Of a DNA stretch of 64,000 nucleotides, positions 34,001 to 47,300 are shown piece by piece. The DNA lies in contig OX030970.1 of NCBI GenBank assembly GCA_943735955.1, forward strand, positions 3,407,105 through 3,471,104, read 5' to 3'. The stretch comes from Piscicola geometra. Its lineage: Eukaryota > Annelida > Clitellata > Hirudinida > Piscicolidae. A program made the translations under genes and the position numbers. The notes beneath the pieces were generated by a model. It saw only the letters and a program-made list of their open reading frames with translations, had not been told where the DNA came from and did no database searches. The stretch's first letter is position 1, and every line of letters begins with the position of its first letter.

Positions 34001-37000
34001 AGGAATTGTTGAAACCAAGTTGAGTTTCTTGAAGTCGTTCAGTGACTGCACTGAAAAAGATTTCAACGCTGCCCTCTCCGACCCATGCACCTCCAACACC
34101 GCTGTTAGTGACTACCTGTCGCTGTTCCTTCCCTCATATGTGTTGGCTTTTGTGATCTAGAAGATTACTGGGTTAACGCCATTTAATTCATTCAATTGAA
34201 ATTGTATCGTTTGATTTTTTTTGTTTTATTGAATTCTCTTGGCACAATTTGTTCTCAACATATTAAATACAGTTCGATTTCATTTTCAAACACTAGCAAA
34301 CAAAACCACAGGTCAAAGCAAGTGAAAAAGTGCTCGAAAGCTGCGAACTGCTCAAGAGTGCAGACATCTTGGGTCCATTATGTCTCCAGGCGCCCATGAA
34401 AACCGACTATTACGGCGCTTGCAAGAACGATCTCTGTGTCGCCATCAACGCCGCTGGTCTCGATAGCGACGCCCCTCTCCCTTCCGTCTGCGACTTGATT
34501 ACGCTCAAGGCAGCTGAGTGCGTGCAGAGTGGATTCCCAGTCTTCAACTGGCCGGACCAGAAGATCATTGAGACATACTGCCGTTAGTGTTTATACTTCT
34601 ACTATGAGTTTTTGTATTAATATTAAAATTTCATTTCAATCTTGAAGGTTCCATTTTCTTCTACTATGCAATATCTGATTCTTTTATATTGGGAATTGCT
34701 CATATCTTTTTTACATTTTAATGATATAAAAATATTTTAATCACGACCTTCATATCTCAAAGCAACCTTCCCCCAACTCAACAACAGCCAAGCAGGCGAC
34801 AAAGTGCGCTGAGCCACTAGTCTACACGATCTGCCCATCGACCCATCAGAAGTGCAGTGACTTCGCCTACGAGGCTCAGCTGGGACGTTTGTCTGGCATG
34901 GGAGCGGTCTGCATGCCCGGCTGCACGTGTCCGGCTGGAAAGGTGCTTTGGAGCTTTATTGGAGTTTAATTATTAAAATTATTTAATTATCTATATAGAG
35001 ATTAATAAATGGAGGTGAGAGATTTTGTGTGTGTTTTGAAGTATATTTATAACTCACTTTTATAAAATTTGACCTTGGTTAAATGATCTGTATATAGAAT
35101 AATAATTTTAAAAACAATTTCTTCAATGTATTTCAAGCATATTTATAATTTATATTTATAAAATGAATAATTGAAATTATTTTCACTTGTTCTTTATAAA
35201 ATCTTACTGACTCTTTAATGGGTAGCCAAGTCGGCTGGACCAATAATGAAAGATCCTAGGTTCAGGTGCAACCAATGCCCTAGTAGCCCATAGGCGCAAA
35301 TGAAAATATGCAGCCTAAGTGGCCAGGAAGCCCGTTCGGGTTATACGCCACTATAATAATGCTCATTATTATTATTATTATTAATTATTATTATTATTTA
35401 CCTCTAGGTGATGGATGACTTCGGCGCTTGTGTGAGCAAGAGCGAGTGCACATGCTGGGATAAGGAGTCTAAGCAGGCGAGGAAGAACGGAGAAAAAATC
35501 ACCATGGGATGCGACGAATGGTGGGATTTGGTTTTGAATTTATAAATATTGTTTCCGATTTCATACTAAGACATTTTAGGAAAAGTTGAAGAAGTGTATG
35601 TTTTTTAATGGGTTTTGTTAATTTTTAACATTTATTCATATTTTCTTTGGGTTATATAACGCTAAGTACCTTATTTAACGAAGTCTTTCCATAACTTCGC
35701 AGCTTGTGCCAAGCCGGAGAATGGAACTGTACTACAAAGGAAAAGGTAAAAGTGTTTAACAAACGAATTTAAACTAGGAAAACTTAAGTGTGGATAGCGT
35801 CTTTTCAGACATATTAACAAATTTGATAACATTAAAACGCTTAGTGCAATATATAATGTTATTTTAGAACGGAAATGTAAGTTCATAATTAAAAACCAAA
35901 TGTGTATACTTCATCTAAACTCTTCATAAACCAAATTTTCCAACCAAAACACCTCTTCATCTTTGAATCTTGCAATAACTAATCAACAACCCACAGACCG
36001 CCTGTGACGCAGGTCTCTTATACGTGCAAGACTTTGTGAAGTGTGGAACCACCTGCGAGACTTACGGACAGTGCTTCAACCCTAAGCCATCGTGCGGTGG
36101 CTGCATCTGCCCCGATGGAAAGATTTTCGACTATTTGGTGAGCGCTTGGAGTGATTGTGGGGAGGTTTATGGATTTGTAGTGGTTGTGGGAAGGTTTATG
36201 GATTTGTAGTGATTGTGGGAAGGTTTATGGATTTGTAGTGGTTGTAGGAAGGTTTGTGGATTTGTAGTGTTTGTGGGAAGGTTTATGGATTTGTAGTGAT
36301 TGTGGGAAGGTTTATGGGTTTGTAGTGATTGTGGGAAGGTTTATGGATTTGTAGTGATTGTGGGAAGGTTTATGGGTTTGTAGTGATTGTGGGAAGGTTT
36401 ATGGATTTGTAGTGGTTGTGGGAAGGTTTATGGATTTGTAGTGGTTGTAGGAAGGTTTATGGATTTGTAGTGATTGTGGGGAGGTTTATGGATTTGTAGT
36501 GATTGTGGGGAGGTTTATGGATTTGTAGTGATTGTGGGAAGGTTTATGGATTTGTAGTGATTGTGGGAAGGTTTATGGATTTGTAGTGATTGTGGGAAGG
36601 TTTATGGTTTTGTAGTGGTTTATGACTTTGGTGGAATTCAATAAGCAATGAATAAGTAAACGATTAAAAAAATCATTTGGCTGAGAACGAGTGTGGTTAA
36701 TCGTATTTGCTTATGAACTAGATAAAACAAATAAAAAACAATATAAAAATGGAAAATTTATAAATATATAGATCAACTAGAACGGTCTTTTAAAATTAAA
36801 TTTATGAAAAAAGCTGCATTTGAAAAAATATAATTTTATTCAATCACCACTTCAGGGCAAATGTGTTGAGCCAAGCCAGTGTCCGTGTGAATACCACAGT
36901 GAGTACTACAAGCCTGGAGACACCGTCACTAATGAAGGAAAGAGCTGGTGAGGAGAGATTTAAACTTTTATTTAAATATAAACAAAAAAGTTAATAATTA

Positions 37001-40000
37001 AATAAATATATGGAAAAAAATGAATCTTTTGCTAATTTTTTGACTGAAACTTTACCCTATGCGTTATCACTAACATCACAGCAAAAACACTACTACACCC
37101 TCAACCCTTTCCCAACCACCACACCATCAACCATCATCACCAACAAACACCACATCACCATCACCACCACTGACACCCAACAGCACATGCAAAGACCGCA
37201 AGTGGCAATGTGTTGAAGACGCCACATTCAAGGGCAAGTGCAAACTCTTCGGCGACGTTTACTACATCGACTTCGATGGACAACACAAGATCCAACAGGG
37301 CCTCGCCACTTGCTCCTACATTCTCGTCCAGTCGGACAGTCTCACCACCAGCTCGTTCGACTGCGACAAAGTGCACATCCAGGCTGCTAACATTCCTTGC
37401 GGACAGGCCGGAGTCATTTGCTCCAAGGTGGGTGTCTTGAGTTGCATTCCAGTTTAAAGAAATTGATTTATTATTTGTAAACTGATTCATGATGTTTTTA
37501 TATTTGCTCCTAGGCTGTGAGTTGCTTTCAAATTCTATGAAATTTATTTTATTGTAAACTAATTTTTATTGTTTTTATTTTTCAGTTTATACGTTTTGAG
37601 ATGAATAAAATTGTCTCAAAAACCACTTAACAACCTACAAAACAACCAAAACCAAACCATTCAGATCGTGACGATCAGAGTGGGTCCAACCGAGGTGACC
37701 ATCGCCAAAGGAACCTTCCCTTTTGTCAACGGCTTCCAGGCCGATTTGAGTGGAGGCCTCTTCACCAACGCTCGAGTCGCCATCGTCAGCACCACAGTTG
37801 TCACCGTCGTCACATTCAGTAACGGAGTTTCAATCATCCACGACGGAGGTTTGAAACTTTTGAATTCAATTGTTTGTTAATTTTCCTTTTTAAAACCCGG
37901 ATTTTTTATTTTACGTATTTTACTTTGAAGTAGCATAAAAACCTGATCACGATAAATATATTAAAGTTGTTTTTAGACTTGTAGTTAGTGTGAGAGAAAG
38001 AGAGATTCCTTCAGTAGAGTGATTCTTTTATGCGGCACACTACAGTCCTTCTAAAATGTCTAATTTCCACCAGGAACCAAGGTTGTGATCTACCTGCCCT
38101 CTTGTTACAAAAACAAGGTGAACGGCCTTTGCGGGCAGTTTGGCGTGAGTTCCATCGGAGCCGACACCCCTGATGCCCTCCTCCCTTCCATGTGGAGGGT
38201 CGATCCCACATGCCCTGAACCCGCTGAAGGAACGCCCTTCGACCCGTGCAAGGTGAGAAAAGTTTTTATAGGGTGTGATTTTATTTATTGGTGAGCTAGA
38301 AAACATATTAAACTTTTGAAATATTTGTTTTAATTTAAAAACTAGTTTATTTATTTATTTATATTTTCACTAGCTCTTCTTCTCACCAAAATCTTCTTCC
38401 CACCCCCTTAAAACCCTTCCCTCACCCCCACAAACGCTTACTCCTTCACCCCCACAAACGCTTACCTTACCACCTCCACAAACGCTTACCTTACCACCCC
38501 CATAAACCCACCTCCCCCCAGGCACACCCTGAAAGAGTGGCCTGGGCAACAGCCTCTTGCAGCATCATCACAAAGGGACAAGTCTTCTCCGACTGCAGAA
38601 AAGTCGTCGATTATGAGGCCTTCTTCCAAGAGTGTTTAGCCGCTTCATGCGAGTGAGTTGGCGTTTTAAAGATGGAGAAAAAACTTTATTATTTGTTTTA
38701 TATTTTTTAATCAATCAAAAGTGTTTATATTGCGCTTTTTTCAAAATTTAAGAACACTTGAATGTAAATTGTAGATTTATAAAACATATAAAATTATTAT
38801 CATCGTTATTTGGTCAATTTATGCATAACTAAAACTCGATTTTCACTAAACCAGCAGTTCACTGAACCAGTAATTCACTAAAATCCACTTGAACTCCTTC
38901 TAAAACAGCTGCGACGTCGGTGGCGACTGTCAATGTATGTGCACTGCGATTGAGAGCTTCCACTCGGCTTGTGTTGAGAAAGGGGTTTGCTCAGAATGGA
39001 GAAAGAACCACTTTTGCCGTTAGTGCTTTCACTTAACTCTTCCATTCGAGAACTTCAAAAAGATGTATATTTTTTTATTTACTTTGAAAGAAATAAAAAA
39101 GTGTGATTGCTGCGATATACGACTTAGATGTAGATAGATGTTGAAAGTTCGGTGACCCTAATGTTCGGGTTCCCAGTTCATTTCACCCAAAAAAAAATTT
39201 CATTCTAACGCCAACAACCATCCTATCGCACCCATCACCCCTCCTTTCAGCCGTGATGTGTCCCGAAGGACAAGTTTACAAATCGTGCCTTCCCTCGGCT
39301 AACCACACCTGCCAAGTGTCAGAAATCACGCAGAATGAAGAGAAGGTCGAAGGGTGTTTCTGTCCAGATGGAACCGTCCTAAACAGTGAGTTGGTAGAGT
39401 GAAAGTAGTGGGAAAGAGGTTTAAAAAAACCTATCAAGAGTTGAATTAATACAATATACTCAAAAGTTGAAAATATTAATTTTTTATTCAAAATATAATG
39501 TTATTAATTCAAATTCAACCACCACATACAATTATAATAACTTTTTTGCCGATTTAATCTTATTAATTTAATGTTCTTAATTTTATTAAATTAATTGTAA
39601 TTTCATTTCCACCTTTCAGGCCAGGGCAAGTGCGTGCCGAGGGCCACTTGTGAGTGCACCCATCATGAGAAGGTCTACGCGCCTGGAGAGACTGTCACTA
39701 TCGACTGTCAAGAATGGTTAGGGGTGCTTGTTATAGAGGGGGTGGTGGATGGGTGTGGAGGGAGGATTGATTGATGGAGTGGTGTGGAAGAGTGGTGTAA
39801 AGGAAGAAGAGTTTTTGGGTGGTGGAGTGGTGATGAAGGAAGAGTAGTGGTTGTGGAGTGGTTGTGGAGTGGTTGTGGAGTGGTGGTGGAGAGGTGGTGG
39901 AGAGGTGGTTGATAAGAGGTAGAGTTATGTTGAGAACTAACGAGAATTTGTTAATAAATTAATTTAAACAAGTAAATAAAAACCAAATTTTATAGATTTC

Positions 40001-41263
40001 ATATTTTTCAGTATTCAATATTCTTCATAAACACCCCAAAAACTCAAAACCCATGCAGCACGTGCAGGGAAGGACTGATGCTCTGCTCCGGAGACAAATG
40101 TATTCCAGAATGTGACGCAAGCAAAGAGTTCGAGTGCTTTGGAGACAAGGTTGGAGAGTTTGAAACAAGTTGTCTGAAACCATTTGGAGATTAAATTTAA
40201 ATCGACTTTTTTAGATTTATTTTAGTAAAATTTCTAGATGTAACAAAGTAATAGTATAAAAATTTAAATCGTCAAAAGACTAGATAAATAGATCGTATTT
40301 TGGAAAAAAAACTTTTTTCCACTGGACATATTTATAGATTATAAAAATTTCCACTACTTGTTTTCTCAATCAAACATTGCGACACTACAAAACGCCACAG
40401 AAATGCATTGAGAGTTCTAAAGTTTGCGACCAAGTTGCTGACTGTGATGATGGTTCAGACGAATACAACTGTCGTAAGTTATTGCTGGATCTTCAAAAAA
40501 GAGCACAAATTCCCTATCATTCACTCAATTTTTAAAAATTTTATTTCAAAAGTCCTTTGATCCACAAGCGTTTTCAATTACTCACCGTCAAATCTATGGA
40601 CACACACATCACATCCCCAAACTTGTCCATTTTTCGCTGAACCAATTTCAATTTTACATTCACTTCTCCACTCTTCATATCAACCATTTCAATTTAGTTT
40701 TATATCATTTCAATTCCACATTGAGCTGCTCACTTTCCACACCAACACCTCGCAACAACCACCCTCTCTCCCATTATAAACAGACGCCATTACCAACACC
40801 TCACAACCCCCACCCTCCCCCTACCCCATGATAAACAGACGCCATCACCAGCACCTCGCAACAAGCACCCTACCTCATTATACACAGACACCATCACCAG
40901 CACCTCACAGCCACCACTCCTTCTCTTCAGTGATCAAACTCTGCGAGCCCGGTCAGTACACTTGCATGATCGACCAGACGTGCATCAGCGAGGAGCTCAT
41001 GTGCGATGGTTACGATGACTGTCTCGATGGAGCTGATGAGACTGACCCCATTTGCGGTAGGTGCTCTCCTTGTAGCCTAGAGTAGTGTAACATAATGTGA
41101 TAATGTTATAATATAATCATAAAACAATATAACATAATACAAGTATAATATACACTGTTATATAATACATTTTTAATATTTTTTCTTATGCTTTTTATAA
41201 TTGTTACAATTAAACAAAGAAGGTGCCTACATTCACACACACACAAACAAACACACACACACA

Positions 41264-41328
<65 letters not shown>

Positions 41329-44300
41329 CCACAGAGACATGCGGGCCGTCCTTCTTCAAGTGCAAAGTGGGCAATAAGTGCATCCTGGAGGCGTTTGTAT
41401 GTGACGGCAACCATGACTGTGGTTACGATGATTTCTCCGATGAAGCCGACTGTCTTGGAATCACCAAGACCACCAAAGCTGCCCTACAGAGTGAGTCTTG
41501 CTTTGATCATGATAATTTTAGATAATGTAATCCTATATACTTATATAATGCTTTTTATTGAAATTCAAAAGCGTTCAGCTGTGAAATAACAGTTTTGATA
41601 AATATTATAAATTATGAAGTATAAATGAATATCTTCAAACTTCGAAACGCTTTTGGGTTAAACCACTTTGAAAGCCCTAGAAATTCTTTCTTATTGTTTT
41701 GTATCAACACTTACATATTGCATCTAATTGTTTTGCATCAACACTTTGACATTGCATCTAATTGTTTAGTATTAAAACTTAGACATCGCATCTAATTGAT
41801 TCTCACCAAACCCCTCAGCCACCAGGAAACTCCCATGCACCTCGAGCAATCTCATGAACGCCAAGGAAACCGTCGTCACGACGCTAGGAAAAAAAGTTTC
41901 CACAGACGAAAAAGTCTACACGTTTGAAGTTCCCAAGGAATACGCCTTTGAAGAAGCCGTCGCCACCATCACCATCACCACCGCCGACGCTCAGTTGTTG
42001 GATGAAGTGAACGCGCAAGTGTTCGGAGTGGCCAACATCCTCCTGAATGTGCTGGACAGCAAGGGTGATAAGGTCTTCACGACTCTTGTGTCGCCCAAAG
42101 ACTCGGTGAGTTCAAGTGTGTGTGGGTTTGTGTGTGTGCGTGTGTGTGGGTTTGTGTGTGTGTTTGTGTGCGTGTGGGTTTGTGTGTGGGTTTGTGTGTA
42201 TGTTTGTGTGTGTTTGTGTGGGTTTTTGTGTTTTGAATACTTATCAAAGCGAGGTCACTTGAAACTATTGTATTGAAATCTATATTATAATATCGATAGA
42301 ATTTTAAAAAATTGAACTTATGAAGAAGTGAAATATGTGTTCATTTGCGATAAATCTTGTGTAGTTTTATTGACAAGATTAAGTAAATAAAGAGTGAAAA
42401 AAAGACAATAAAAACGTTTACAAGGTGCAATTTACTAAATAAAATGAATTATTTTACAAATTAAAAAAACAAAAAACCACCACAGGGAAGTATAGACCAC
42501 AAGATTATCAACTCATACATAGATAAGAAAGGCTCAAAAGTTATTTTGGAAATATACCCGATGAACGAAGCGAAGAACGTAACACTGAAAGACTTGATTG
42601 TGTACATCTGTCTGGAAGAGGGTAAGTGTTCTTTTTTTGAATATTTCAATAATATTTTTTATCAGATAATGTTTTTTTAAAAAGAAAGTTTCAGCTTGCT
42701 TATTTATATTTCAAAACCAGATTATGAGGCTATTTATTAAGAATTAAATTTAAAATTTTTAGTTCCGACAAAGGCCACAACTCCAGGCCCAATTGTACTA
42801 ACCAGTAAGTTATTAATCATACTTTTTAAAATGAAATTTTCAGAATAGACTATGCTTTTGATTTTTCCATTAAATCGATTTTTTTCTTCAGTATCAACTT
42901 TTTTGTATTTCAAGCGCTCTGGCTGCTTGCCTTGGCGCTATATTGAATAAAAATCCTCCTCACCACCACCACCATCATCATCATCACCATCAAGCTAACC
43001 ATCATTACCACCACCACCCCCCATACAGCTCCTGCTTGTCAAGTCAGCAACTTCTTCTCACTCAAGGACCAATCCTTCGTCATCCAACCCGCCGACGTTT
43101 CTGCGTCAGTCTTCGACAACTCCTTCAACTTCCAAGTCGAAGGAACTTTCGTGGAGTTTCCCGTGCGGGCAGACTTCGTCAAGTTTGTCGAGGTTTCATT
43201 CAAGGTGTCCAACGTTCGTAGTGTCCTCGTCGAGTACTTCGATAAAGAGGGTGGAAAAGTCGCGTCGATTGATACAGATTTCAAAGACGACTTGGTGAGT
43301 GAACTAAAAGCTGTTTTTACAATATTTTAGGAATAGTTTTGAACGTTTCAAAATAGTATTCAAGATAATGCGATTTATTTTGCTCATTATTTCTACAACC
43401 AACCAACCAATCAATCATTCACATTTATACTTTACCTAACCTCCCACTCATACATTCAACAGCAAGTCTTCTCAAACTCATCGGTGGTTGAAGCCTTTTC
43501 TCTGAGAATCACCCCTCTGCCGAGAGATGAAGGAGCCTTCAGTTTGATTGGCGTGGTAGTTGGCGTCTGTTTGCTGGGAGGTAATTGTCCTCAACAATTT
43601 TTTTCTTTTATCTCATCAGAGTATTTTTGTGTGATTTGTAGAGATTGTTGACTAAATGAAATTTAAAATTTATTAAAGTAATTAGCTAATCAACATTATG
43701 AATGTTTTTGCAACAGTAAATTCAACTTTTAAACCCGCGATTTAACATCAAGGAGGCATTACACCGATCCTTGTTAATGCATTTCCACACCTGAAACGTC
43801 TCACAGAGAAGGTATTGACCACGGTTCCAGGGATGACGACGAAACCAGCACCGGAATGTATTCCAATTGAGTTCTTAGAGATGGAAGGAGTCAAAACAAG
43901 CTCGAGACCCCTGAGCGCTCGCACTGACCAAACGAACTTCCTATTCCAGGGAGAAACAGGCGAAATTTTTGTTGACACGAAAATCATGTCGGTCATCTAC
44001 TCGGAAATCTCTTTCAAAAGCATCAACGTAGCTTCTGTCAAACTTGAGATCACCGACGCTGCTGGTGGCTTGAGAGGCGACTTCACCAAATTAATCGCTA
44101 GTGATGTTAGTTCAAGGAAATATAAATTCCAAAAGTTTCTTTAAATTATTTATTTACTTCTTTTTATTGATTCCTTAAATATTTTTCAATTGAATAACAG
44201 TTAACACTCTCTGACAAATATACAATGTATAACACATATTCTTGACATAAATATAAATTGTTTATTAGGTCTTCACCTTGAGTGGCAAGTTCCCAGGAAA

Positions 44301-47300
44301 GAGTGTTAGAATTATTTTGACGCCCTTTGATGCTGACGCTCCGATGGAAGTGCTGGCGCTATCAGTCAAGATTTGCGAATCTGGTGAGTTTAAGTGGCAT
44401 GTTTTGATGAAACTTGTTACATTTATAACATAAAATTAAATAGTTCTTCAACAAACTACAAATCTATCGATGATTTCAAACGGTAGAACTTTTAAAACAG
44501 TGAATCTCATTTCGGTCAATGCAACACACAGGCACTACAGAGCTTTGCAGCGTGACACCAACAATTCCTGGAATTACAGGTATTCTGTTTTACACTTACA
44601 AGCTTTGAAGTTGCCATTTGTTTTATAAAACAGATTATCTTTGAAAATAATATAGTTTTACAAAAATGTCAGTATCACTCACAAACCATCAAATCACGCA
44701 CCACATTTTTCTGCCCAGTTACAACGCCAGGCATCAAATGCTCCGAGATACCCCTTGCAAACGACCCGAGTCTCACTCTGAGCGTTGAACCCTCTACTGA
44801 CCTTTCGGCCCAGGACGAGAGCTTTCTTTTGGCGACAGACCCAGAAACTAGCTTGGTCACTCTTACCTACAAGTTTGACCCTAAGGACCTGACCAGTATT
44901 GAAATCAAAGCAACAAATGTCAAAGATGCAACGGTTAAAATATTTTTGGCTGGAAAAGAACTTGAAGCTATCTCTAAGGATCTAAAAGATGACGAGGTTT
45001 TAGAAAAAATCCATGAAATATATCTTGATTATTTTTGTAACTTCAAATTTTATTTTTTTAAATCTATATGGATTTCAATTTAATTGAACAAATAAAAATA
45101 TTCTTTCATAGCTGGAAACAATCTCGGCTAAAAGAACTGCTGACAAAGTAATTATTGTGCTTGGAAGCAAAAACCCTGCAGAGAAATTATCAGTAGGAAA
45201 GATAATGCTGTGGGCATGTGAAGAAGGTTTGCTTTTCTAGATTTCAAATCTATTTTAGTAAATGATCTGAAGTATAAAAATTCATTATAAATAATAAGCG
45301 AGTATGAATGTTTGAATAAATTTATACAAATCTAAATTACTTTACTCATAAATTTTTCAAAGTTGGAGCAGGTACTACTACTGTTGCAGGTGCAACCACG
45401 ACAATTGGTGTCAAATGCAAAGAAACAGAATTAACTGAGGATGACATAGAAGAATACACGAACTCATTTGGAGTTGATGTAGAGTCATTTAAAGAGTTGA
45501 TGACATTTGAAGAGGGTAGCGATTTTATAAGAATTAAATTAAAGGTAAAAGAAGTGAAGAGGTTTACTAGTATTGAGCTTAGCGTTGAGAATGTCAAAAA
45601 AATAGACTTCAAAATAAGAAACGGAGAAAAAGAAAATGTATATGAAAAAGATGTCAAAACAAAGGTAAGTAAAACATAGAACAAATAAAAAACAACAAAA
45701 TAATCTGAAACAAAATTACAGGTGGTGAAATTAACACTATACGACGAAGCAACCTACTTGGAGATAGAATTTGTGCAAGGAGAAATCACAGAAAAAAGTA
45801 GCATACAAGTAGTCTCAATAAGGACATGTGAAACAGGTAGGCACATTGTTTAGAAATCAAATAACTATTGTGTATATATATATATGTACAATTCGCTACA
45901 GGTACAGCTGGAACTACACCTTCTGTAGTCGGCGGAACCTCGCCTGCTGGAGGAACTGCTGGAACAACACCTTCAGTAGTCGTTGGAACAACACCCGCAG
46001 TAACTCTATGTGAAGTCATTAAATTGCTCGATAAGGAAAGCACTGAAGTTGAAACGACTCCTGAAACGACTGGATCGGAACCAGGTAAAGGAGAATTTAC
46101 GATTCCATCCACGAGCGAAGGTACGCCTGTAATCACAATCAAGGCAGAAGAACCCACGACTGTTATGGACGTCAAAATCACTGCCACAAATCTTGCTGAA
46201 GTCACGGTAATTTTCAAGGATGCCGCTGGTGAAGTATTGACCAAAGAAACGCTGGAAAAAGACTCAGATGTACGTTTGGAATTTCAATCAATCATACATT
46301 ATCTTTTCAAAGCTTATTAATTTTGTTTTTTTCCGTTTTTTTAGCAGCATGCTTGTCTCTTATTTAAAATGTTGAAAACATTTTTCAGGGTTCTTTCAGT
46401 CTACCTGAAGATAGCCCGAAAGGAGTCAAAGAAATTGAAATTCAAATGAAACCAGAAGATCCTACCAGTTCTATCGAAGTTAAAGACTTTTCAGTTCACG
46501 CATGTGGAGAAGTAGCCGCGACGACATTCCAGCCCGCTGGAACTACAACAACAGAAAGCCTCGATAACTTGGAAGATAGAAGTAATTTTATAGTGAACTA
46601 TATCAATTTTATAGTGAACTATATCAATTTTATAGTGAACTATATCAATTTTATAGTGAACTATATTAATTTTATTTCTTGACATTTTCAACTTTAGTAC
46701 TACTTTTGTTTTTAGGTTTTACATTTTATTCTCCGTATCAGGTTCTACTCCCGCACCTGGAGGCACAACTAAAGCCGGAACTACGCCTGCTGGAGGAACT
46801 GCTGGAACTACGCCTTCAGTAGTCGTTGGAACAACACCCGCAGTAACTCTATGTGAAGTAATTGAATTGCTCGATAAAGAAGGCACAGAATTTGAAACGA
46901 CTCCTGAAGCATACCCAGAAACAGGAAAATTTGCGATTCCATCAATGAGCCAAGGTACGCCTGTAATCACAATCAAGGCAGAAGAACCCACGACTGTTAT
47001 GGACGTCAAAATCACTGCCACAAATCTTGCTGAAGTCACGGTAATTTTCAAGGATGCCGCTGGTGAAGTATTGACCAAAGAAACGCTGGAAAAAGACTCA
47101 GATGTACGTTTGGAATTTCAATCAATCATACATTATCTTTTCAAAGCTTATTATTTTTGTTTTTTTCCGTTTTTTTAGCAGCATGCTTGTCTCTTATATA
47201 AAATGTTGAAAACATTTTTCAGGGTTCTTTCAGTCTACCTGAAGATAGCCCGAAAGGAGTCAAAGAAATTGAAATTCAATTGAAACCAGAAGATCCTACC

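Larger units (their letters stand above)
34788..37427 (+). other. Giant gene, exons 15-20: TIL2, TIL3 and start of VWD3
   Basis: Exons: 34788-34942, 35408-35520, 35703-35745, 35997-36137, 36856-36947 and 37184-37427. Two consecutive TIL-type Cys blocks appear (MPGCTCPAGK...CTCWDKESK; KCGTTCETYGQC, CGGCICPDGK, CPCEYHS). VWD3 begins in exon 20 with KLFGDVYYIDFDGQHKIQQG and ATCSYILVQSD. The tandem TIL pair between the second and third VWD resembles the D'-type spacing of mucin/VWF proteins. Confidence 0.8.

Noticed and set aside
43530..43580. Transmembrane segment SLIGVVVGVCLLGG in module D2
   Set aside because: Too short and lies at the equivalent of the module's last strand; more modules with Cys follow, so a membrane anchor here is unlikely.
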